NCBI GenBank assembly: GCA_023653785.1
Contig: JAMKCH010078889.1
Span: 1-64,000 of the forward strand
Reading direction: 5' to 3'
Origin: Ophioderma brevispina
Taxonomy: Eukaryota > Echinodermata > Ophiuroidea > Amphilepidida > Ophiodermatidae
Length of the DNA: 64,000 bases
Shown in pieces: positions 57,030-64,000 of this stretch (its first letter is position 1; each line of letters starts with the position of its first letter). The notes beneath the pieces are model-generated. The model saw nothing but the letters and a program-made list of their open reading frames with translations. It searched no databases and had not been told where the DNA came from. Both the position numbers and the translations under genes were made by a program.

Positions 57030-58246
57030 TTCAGGAACAAGGTGAAAGTGATGAATTCAGGTTGAAAGAAATTGAAATTCGAAAGGAATTAGAAATAGAA
57101 TTTAAAAAGTTGGAAATGGAACAAAAGCAAAAGAAATAGAAATGCAAATTCAGAAGGAACAGAAAGAAAAGGAAATTGAATTAGAAAAAGAAAAATTGCA
57201 ATGCAAATGCAAAAAGAGATGCAACAAAAAGAGCTTGAAGCTCAATAAGAGTTAGAAAAATTGAAACGACAGGCTAGCTCGTCAGACTCTTCCAAGAAAC
57301 GTTTTTGATGCGGCGAAAAATATTCGCCTGGTTCCAAAATTTCAGGAACAAGAAGTAGACAAATACTTCTTACATTTTGAGAAAATTGCCAATAACTTGA
57401 AATGGCCCAAGGAATATTGGACCTTGTTGCTACAGTCAGTGTTCATTGGTAAAAGCCCGAGAAATATATTCGGCCATGTCATTAGACAGAAGTAGTGATT
57501 ATGACGAGGTTAAGCAGGCAGTGCTCAAAGCATATGAATTGGTGCCAGAGGCATACAGACAAAAAATTCAGGTCTTGTCAGAAAAAGGATGACCAGACTC
57601 ATGTTGAATTTGCCCGTGTAAATGAACAAATGTTTGATCGCTGGCTTCTCTCAAAAGAAGTTGGGGCAAAATTTTGGTCAACTTAGGGAGTTGATGCTAG
57701 TTGTAGAGCTCAAACAGTGTCTACATCCAGATATCAAAACACACCTGGATGAAAATAAAATTGACAGTTTGCGTGAAGCAGCCATAAAGGCCGACGACTA
57801 TGCTTTGACTCACAAACTAAGTAATATTAGTAGGCCTAGCCAAGAATATACTAGGTACAACAAGTACAACAATAAGTCGGGTTCTTACAAAGCGTCTCAT
57901 GGTAGCACTCAGGAGGGGAAATTCCAGTCAGGTTCCCATGAAAAGGGGAATAAAGAAAGTAATGGTGCTAATCAAAAGCATGGGATGGGGCTCAATCACA
58001 CCCCTGTTCAACATGCAATCACTGTAAGAAGCCAGAACATACAAGGTCACGGTGTTGGGAGCTACATGGCTATCCACCCAAAAAGGAGGGAGCCAAAGGT
58101 GAGTCAAAACCAATAGGTTGTGCAGTTACTTTGAGGTCAAAAGTTCGTTCTTCTGTTCAAAACAAGAAATTCCACAAAAGGGAATTGACACAGAAAAAGT
58201 AAGGGATGACTATAAGCCTTTTGTTTTGGAGGGATTTGTGTCACTT
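57030..58246 (+). pseudogene. Gypsy-type LTR retrotransposon gag region, frameshifted
   Basis: The first ~230 bases encode a K/E/Q-rich coiled-coil-like stretch (E-I-E-L-E-K-E-K type). After F-D-A-A-K-N-I-R-L-V-P-K-F (about 57,305) comes a capsid-like domain: V-D-K-Y-F-L-H-F-E-K-I-A (57,356-57,391), M-S-L-D-R-S-S-D-Y, A-Y-E-L-V-P-E-A-Y-R (57,532-57,562), and A-I-K-A-D-D-Y-A-L-T-H (57,782-57,814). A zinc knuckle C-N-H-C-K-K-P-E-H-T-R-S-R-C (about 58,016-58,057) follows in another frame. This layout is that of SCAN-like gag proteins of Gypsy elements. At least four frameshifts occur. The 164-codon frame at 57,622-58,116 covers the capsid C-terminus. The reading resumes beyond the insertion at 62,077. 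No 5' LTR was found upstream. Confidence 0.8.
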
Positions 58247-58389
58247 TCAGGTGATGGGTGTTTCGAAAGACCAGACCTCGAAACAACAGACCCCAGACCT
58301 CGAAACACCAGACCCGGAAGTGAATTCACTTCCGGGTCTGGTGTTTCGAGGTCTGGTGTTTCGAAACACCAGACCCGGAAGTGAATTCA

Positions 58390-58477
<88 letters not shown>

Positions 58478-58766
58478 ACCCCAGACCTCGAAACACCAGA
58501 CCCGGAAGTGATTTTCCCCAAATTCACGTGATGTTTGTTTGATCGATAAAAGTCATTCTTATTAGTATTGTAAGTTTACCGCAATGTGTCGTGAAGTTAA
58601 TCACCGAAGTCCCAAGTATTTAGCCCGAATGTGCCATGAGGAAGCGTTCTTCATTAATTACTGAATTAATTCCGTAAATACTGAACATTGTGTAATCTTT
58701 ATCTTACGCTTGCAGGCCTACAATTTACATTGCGAGGTGCATCCAGCAGTCTAAGCGTATACTATG

Positions 58767-59807
58767 GAATGCCAGAGCGGACATAAATACGAGTTTGCAC
58801 GCTCTACAGGTCAAACTCCACGTTCTATTGGTCGAACTCCACGCTCTATATGTCAAACTTCACGCTCTATCGGTCAAACTTCACGTCACGTCGATGTACA
58901 AATCTGACGACGATCTACACTTAGCGCACGTCGATGTTTTTTTCAATTGTGGGAGACGGGCGCTTCATAATTTGGTTACGAAGGCATTTTGAAATACGGT
59001 TCTGTGTTTAAATTTCAGATGAGAGTTAACACATGTAAAAGAATTGCAACCATGAAAAATGTAGTTTTTGTCCATACAAAATCCTAATTGTTATCCTAGG
59101 ATAGACACGTGGTTAATCCCTCATTTTGAAGATGATTGTAATGCCCATCCAGCTAAACCACTGACTGTTCTGTTTCAGATTGAATGCAAGATTATTTTTG
59201 TGCATGTGTGACCCAACCCTATCAGCCTATAGGCCCTAGTTAGAGCCATAGCCATACGGTCCTAGGGCTTTATTGTTTTTTTTTAATGGTATTACAGTAA
59301 TACTTGCATAATCTTATATTATGATTTTACACACCGCAGAAAAAAAAAATACTAAACACCCTGGAACTCTCTCTCGAGCCAGTGCTCTAACTTAAATTCC
59401 ATAGAGAGAAGAGCAGATTCGTAAAATGCTGCTCTCCATCTTGCCGCCACTTTAAATGATATTTATATAAGCTAGTCGCCAAAAATCCAAAGAACGAATC
59501 GGCGTCATATTTGTACATCGACTGATGTGAAGTTTGTCGTTCAGATTTGTACAATCGCCGTGAGTGAAGTTTGGACTATAGACGTGGAGTGTGAACCATA
59601 TAGCGTGAATAGATCGTCGTCAGTTTGTACATCACGTGACGTGAGTTTGACAATAGAACGTGAAGTTTTGACTATAGAACGTGAAGTTTGACAAATAGAA
59701 CGTGGAGTTTGAAATATAGACGTGAGTTTGACCAAATAGAGCGTGAAGATGAAGTTGGACCTATAGAGCGTGAAAAACTCGTTATTTATGTCCGGCTATG
59801 TGCATTC
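58767..59807. mobile_element. Foldback element with 21-bp tandem-repeat arms
   Basis: Ends are GAATGCCAGAGCGGACATAAATACGAG at the left and its near complement at the right. Next come exact 21-base units, CACGCTCTAYAGGTCAAACTC, starting at 58,798, 58,819, 58,840 and 58,861, and an inverted right array of 9 or more looser units between 59,540 and 59,775. Inside both arms ACGTCGATGTACAAATCTGACGACGATCTA recurs. The centre (58,985-59,490) has no ORF of note. No target duplication was found. It is nested in the 3.8-kb element. Confidence 0.75.
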
Positions 59808-61794
59808 ATTTACCATTGCCATGCCTGTACCAGGTTGGGAAAAATACGGCAGAGAGAACGTCACGGGCAAAAACCATGGTCAACCGAAGTTGTAGTCGAT
59901 GCTCATTTTAATAATAATATTTGGGCGATCTTTAAAGGCCGAATCAGGAGATTTCCCGATAAGGGCCGCCCTCAATTTTCAAAAAAATGTGCCTTTTGCA
60001 TGTACATAATGCTTGTCCATTTACTAGTCACTGTGTGAAATTAGCTAAGCTCCAAATCGAAGTCCTTCTATATAGAAAATCACACTCTTTGTTTAAAATT
60101 CCGATCCGGACATTTTGTTTAACACAGTATCCTATGGCACTGTTATATACACATAAATGTTTACTGAATCAAACGAAAACCCGATTCATCTCAACTTGGG
60201 ATGAGCATCTAGGTGACTATTCTTTTTTAATTAATGTATTTGTAATTAAGATATTAAAAAAAATTATATCAGAATCTATGATGTCAGAACTTTAAGCGAT
60301 TTTAATGACACAATTTGCAGCAACTCGCGTACGCAAGAACATGATCTGCTCCGGCTGAAAACAGCCAAATTAATAATTACGAATTTTTGGGGGTAGGTGG
60401 GTAGTTTACTGAATGTGTGCATTAAAAAAGGAGGAAAAGGGTGTGAAATAGCTTGAAATGTGGGGGTGGGGACATAATGGGACTAACGTAACCTGAAAAT
60501 GGAGGTCTTTAGAGAAAACGGAATCGTTCGTTTGAATAGGTCTTGTACGAACTGTAAGGAGAGTAGTAAAATTCGGGTGTTGTGGCAAAGATTTTCCTTC
60601 ATAATCAAGCTTGAGGAACTGCAGATTATTGTTTTAAAAAAAGGGTCTTGCGGACTTGCAGTTCAAAAGGAGTAGGCGGTTGTGTTCTAAAGCTCTAAAA
60701 CAAGTGTTAACTCAGCAGTATAAACACAGTTTTTTTAACACTTTGGTGCCAATTCCGTCAAGTACTGGTTAGTGGTAGCTAAATTGCGCTGCTGTACGTG
60801 TTAGGGGTTGCGTGAACATCAAGTTCGAAAATACGTATTTTAGGTGCTTTTTGTGATTGCTTAGACACGGATGATACCCCTTGTATTGAGAAGTGGCCTC
60901 CCTCGGGTTTTTTTTTTAACCTGATTTTTAACCGATTTTCTCATATATTTTTCAGTTGGTTTGTTGTGTTCATGGTTAACTGATACGGCAACTTCTCTTT
61001 AGGCATTTTCAATACTAAGAGTCAAAGGTATCAAATTTAATAACTATTACATAGACTATGTGTGATGATTTGATGTGGGTAACGCATGTTAAAGAAAAAA
61101 AAACCGCCCGCCCTACCCTATTTTGCACTGGCCCGTTACTCCTATACAACAATTTTTTTTTGGGCGGCCTTATAGCGAGAACCTCTGTGGGTGATGACCT
61201 GCACGTGAACTGTGACAGAAGGGTATATGATCATGGTTGCCATAGTTACCAACCGCAAAGTCCTCAAAAGAGGGGTGAGGTCGCGCGGTCGACTGCTATC
61301 ATCACTGGTCGCCAAGTTAAATCAAGGTTAAATCTATTACTTGGCTTTTAATTTTATGTTATCATTGCATTTTTTTCCCCCCCCCGTACCGTTCACAGCA
61401 TGTTGGACCAGGTTTTTACATATCAAGAGCAAAAAAATGGCACAAAAACATACTCTGTCAAAGGTTTGAAAATTTCACTCGTTTCGGAGTGGGCCCTGTT
61501 AGTCACTCCAAAAAGAGTGAAATTCACTCTTTTCAACATTTAGGGAGAGCACATGAGGAAATGGAATATTATTTAAATGGCCATGGCAAATTTTCTACTC
61601 ACAATGCAAAGGCAGTAGTGTCGTATACCTCAATATTGCCCAACATGGACCCTCAAAGTATAGACCAATTTTAATATAGGATACAGCTCACGTTGATAAC
61701 AAACCCTGCCATACCCAAGCCCACCATTTGCCAGGTCCGAAACTGAAAAACTGGGCGTCGAAATTATTCCTCGCATTAGGGTGAAATCTGACTT
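59808..61794. other. Interior of the 3.8-kb element, no transposase recognised
   Basis: Frames at 59,688-60,038, 59,987-60,295 and 61,058-61,351 show no DDE-transposase or zinc-finger motif that I can identify. At about 61,470-61,530 TTTCACTCGTTTCGGAGTG and CACTCCAAAAAGAGTGAAA form a short inverted pair. The element is therefore probably nonautonomous or has decayed. Confidence 0.45.
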
Positions 61795-62076
61795 TGGAAG
61801 TCACTTCCGGGTCTGGTTTGTTGCGAGACACCCCCCGGGTGTTCGAAACACACGGGGGAATGCTCGAAACACCAGACCTCGAAAAAACAGGACCTCAGAC
61901 CCGGATGTTTCGAGGTTCTGAGGTCTGTTGTTTCGAGGTCTGGTGTTTCGAAACACCCACCCCCCCCCCCATGGGTGTTTCGAAACACCAGACCTCGAAA
62001 CACTAGACCCGCTGGTGTTTCGAGGTCTGGGGTCTATTGTTTCGAGGTCTGGTCTTTCGAAACACCCTCAGGTGAT

Positions 62077-62226
62077 AGTTTAGATCCAAAGCCCATTCGA
62101 ATCATGCGGGACACGTGCTGCGCGCAGTCCATCCATGATATTGGAAGATGCACTTCCATTTGATATTGAGGGTTCCACAGGAACTAGTGCATTGATTCAG
62201 GGGATAGGTAGGGATTGTATAAGTGT
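62077..62226 (+). pseudogene. Gypsy aspartic protease region, damaged
   Basis: Continues the gag frame directly after the target duplication. I-M-R-D-T-C-C-A-Q-S (about 62,101-62,130) corresponds to the family's R-D-T-G-A-x-Q-S; the catalytic D-T-G has become D-T-C. Four bases later ATCC is duplicated (TCCATCCATG), shifting the frame before L-P-F-D-I-E-G-S-T-G-T-S-A-L-I-Q-G. The coding sequence then stops at an LTR-like insertion and continues at 63,824. It is clearly nonfunctional. Confidence 0.75.
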
Positions 62227-63818
62227 TGTTACAGGTCGAAAATCGCCTTCCGGTTCCACTCAAGGTGGTAGGGAAACAACACTAAAAAGACTTCAAAGCT
62301 AACAAACTTCCAGTTTACTTTGCACTTGCCATGGCTTTAATTAAGTGAAACTTTGTTTTCTATTACCATTCAAAAGACGAGTCAGACGTAGACATGGACA
62401 TACATCTAACAGCAAATAATTTACAGTCCTAACGAGAGGCAGACTATTAACTAAAATGAGAACATCTTAACGCGTCTGGGCCCAGATACATTGTTATAAA
62501 GATCTTAAGTTCTGAGGATGTTGCAGTCCCAACGTGGATGTCGCAATTCACTGCGGACAGGCGAGTAAACTATAAAATATCATATGCTAGAGTTCAGGCA
62601 CTGACTAGAGTTAACAGTAGCTTGGACATTTTAAGGAATGAAACCAGCACTCTGCCACCACATGCCTCAACATGCAGTCTATTCTATTCCGACAAGGCTG
62701 CCGAATTCAATAAGTGGTGGCACAATACAAAATTCCTTCCTAATTTAACTTCAAAGTCCAATGGCAAACCTACCAATTCCAGAAATATTTTATTTCTCGG
62801 ACGAACCCCCAATTTTCTGTTACAGGTCGAAAATCACCTTCCGGTTCCACTCAAGGTGGTAGGGAACCACACTAAAAAGACTTCAAAGCTAACAAACTTC
62901 CAGTTTAGTTTGCACTTGCCATGGCTTTAATTAAGTGAAACTTTGTATTCTATTACCATTGAAAAGACGAGTCAGACGTAGACATGGACATACATTTAAC
63001 AGCAAATAATGTATAGTCCTAACGAGAGGCAGACTATTAACTAAAATGAGAACATCTTAACGCGTCTAGGCCCAGATACATTGTTATAAAGATCTTAAGT
63101 TCTGAGGATGTTGCAGTCCCAACGTGGATGTCGCAATCCACTGCGGACAGGCGAGTAAACTATAAAATATCATATGCTAGAGTTCAGGCACTGACTAGAG
63201 TTAACAGTAGCTTGGACATTACTCCCAACTGGAGGTTTAATATTAACTGAGTTCCAATAAAGTTTATGAATGCCCCAAAAATGTGTCGTTACCAAAACCG
63301 GGTCGATATTCAGTCCATTATGATAATTTACTTACAGAAGATAAAACCATGCTGTAAATAGCGAATATGAGTTGAGTAAACGACAGTTCTGAGTAGTTGA
63401 ATTCCCACCACAGTCCATGTGAAGTTTATGCACTGTAACCTCGACAAAAGAACCACGCCAAAGTATAACGAAGTCTCGGCCACGTGTATCGTGATTAAAT
63501 CAGTCCAAGTTTCATTCCAGAAAGGATGGAGAGATGGAATCCACCCGTGTTGTCGCAACGCTCCCCAAAGATGTTCTGCCTTCCCGACAGCATGGTCCGA
63601 AGAAAATCAAAATGTCCTCCTTCAGAGGTCAAGGGTCGCAGTCCCTGGCCTGAACCGTGCGAGGGCGTCAATTCAATTTATAACACTGTCAGGAGCGGAA
63701 GGACCAGTGTCTGCTCTTTGTCAATTTATGTATTATGATAAACCATTTATCCCTATAGCCTCTCAATTTAATATTTAATACATGAAGATTCATTAAGATT
63801 TTAGTTTACTCTCGTAAC
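62227..63818. mobile_element. 1.6-kb LTR-like insertion with 5-bp duplication and internal repeat
   Basis: AGTGT flanks the insert (62,222-62,226 and 63,819-63,823), and the Gypsy reading crosses it with no other gain or loss, so the limits are firm. The termini are TGTTAC and GTAAC(A), as for an LTR. An internal direct repeat of about 404 bases (62,227-62,630 and 62,818-63,220) is almost identical between copies. An AATAAAG sequence occurs at about 63,255. No protease, RT or integrase is encoded; the 130- and 119-codon frames (62,538-62,930 and 63,419-63,778) resemble nothing known to me. Best explained as a solo LTR with an internal tandem duplication. Confidence 0.7.
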
Positions 63819-63823
63819 AGTGT

Positions 63824-64000
63824 CCCTCTTCACAAATGAATTTGAAATCAGACTTGGATTCTGGAACTGTCACAATTGGTGTTAGACAAGAACTCCCAGT
63901 TAAAGGGGTATCCATGTTGTTAGGGAATGATTTTGCAGGGGGGAAAGTACTCCCAGATCCCATAGTTTCCCAGGTGCCCTGTACAGTGGATGAATTTGAT
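63824..64000 (+). pseudogene. Gypsy polyprotein after the protease, continuing past the window
   Basis: After one missing A at about 63,836, the plus strand reads D-S-G-T-V-T-I-G-V-R-Q-E-L-P-V, then V-S-M-L-L-G-N-D-F-A-G-G-K-V-L-P and V-S-Q-V-P-C to the window edge. This is the segment between protease and reverse transcriptase in Gypsy elements. RT, RNase H and integrase, if present, lie downstream of 64,000. Confidence 0.8.

Larger units (their letters stand above)
58256..62067. mobile_element. 3.8-kb TIR element with 9-bp target duplication, Mutator-like
   Basis: TCAGGTGAT is duplicated exactly at 58,247-58,255 and 62,068-62,076. The ends are 56-bp inverted repeats with a single mismatch (58,256-58,311 and 62,012-62,067), starting GGGTGTTTCGAAAGACC. 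Behind them, palindromic modules built from CCAGACCTCGAAACACC and ACCCGGAAGTGAATTCACTTCCGGGT continue to about 58,520 and from about 61,795, with an 83-base A run inside the left one (58,392-58,474). The duplicated nine bases form three Gypsy codons (S-G-D) in frame on both sides. No transposase was recognised inside; the longest frames are about 100-116 codons. A 9-bp duplication and G-rich long ends fit Mutator-like elements, with Merlin as an alternative. Confidence 0.85.

Noticed and set aside
62227..63220. Miniature LTR retrotransposon with 404-bp LTRs
   Set aside because: The target duplication and the resumed Gypsy reading place the true right end at 63,818, so the direct repeat is internal.

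Overview
The window reads as repeat-dominated nuclear DNA of an animal. Nothing in it looks prokaryotic: there are no long dense ORFs, operons or ribosome-binding sites. What can be recognised is a wide set of metazoan transposon families (CR1/L2-like, Jockey-like, RTE and L1/Tx1-type non-LTR retrotransposons, a Gypsy-type LTR retrotransposon, a Tc1/mariner-type element, TTAA-site elements and GGGTGTTTC-ended elements with 9-bp duplications), tRNA-headed SINEs, satellites and low-complexity tracts. This mixture, with the recurrent GGCGGCCATTTTG and AGGTCAAAGGTCA repeats, suggests a marine invertebrate, perhaps an echinoderm or hemichordate; that placement is inference only. I found no host protein-coding gene I could defend. 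The longest unexplained ORF is 149 codons at 14,360-14,809.

Layout. 0-8.4 kb: ~160-bp GGCGGCCATTTTG satellite, a Jockey-like 3' end, a cluster of TTACACGTGTAA palindromes, and long stretches without recognisable content. 7.7-12.4 kb: a 0.6-0.7 kb repeat present twice in opposite orientation. 8.5-26.6 kb: nested segmental duplications. Block A (8.47-10.9 plus 15.36-16.9 kb) recurs as block B (18.83-22.34 kb), with 4.4 kb of extra sequence in A. The end of B (22.2-23.5 kb) recurs again at 23.8-26.6 kb, where two ~0.8 kb elements have entered TTAA sites that are empty in the other copy. A decayed CR1/L2-like element lies at 16.9-18.7 kb. 28.9-34.2 kb: a TAG microsatellite, a 195-bp hairpin MITE with perfect 9-bp target duplications, a decayed Jockey-like element and a TAGTCC minisatellite. 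35.6-39.7 kb: a minus-strand CR1-like element split by a 5'-truncated RTE copy with a 9-bp target duplication, and a second RTE 3' end.

40.7-54.0 kb holds three consecutive large inverted-repeat (foldback) structures. Their arms are mostly made of repeated GGCCATTTTG or GGTCAATTTTGACC units. The first encloses a decayed Tc1/mariner element, the second an RTE fragment and a 5'-truncated L1/Tx1-type copy, the third mostly repeats. 56.3 kb carries a 246-bp hairpin.

57.0-64.0 kb is a Gypsy-type gag-protease region interrupted twice. A 3.8-kb element with 56-bp terminal inverted repeats and a 9-bp duplication sits in it (58,256-62,067), and that element itself contains a foldback element with 21-bp repeat arms. 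A 1.6-kb LTR-like insertion follows (62,227-63,818). Both insertions can be delimited from the interrupted coding sequence. The 3.8-kb element and the 195-bp MITE at 30 kb share the GGGTGTTTC terminus and the 9-bp duplication length, so they probably belong to one transposon group; this is the most novel-looking system here.
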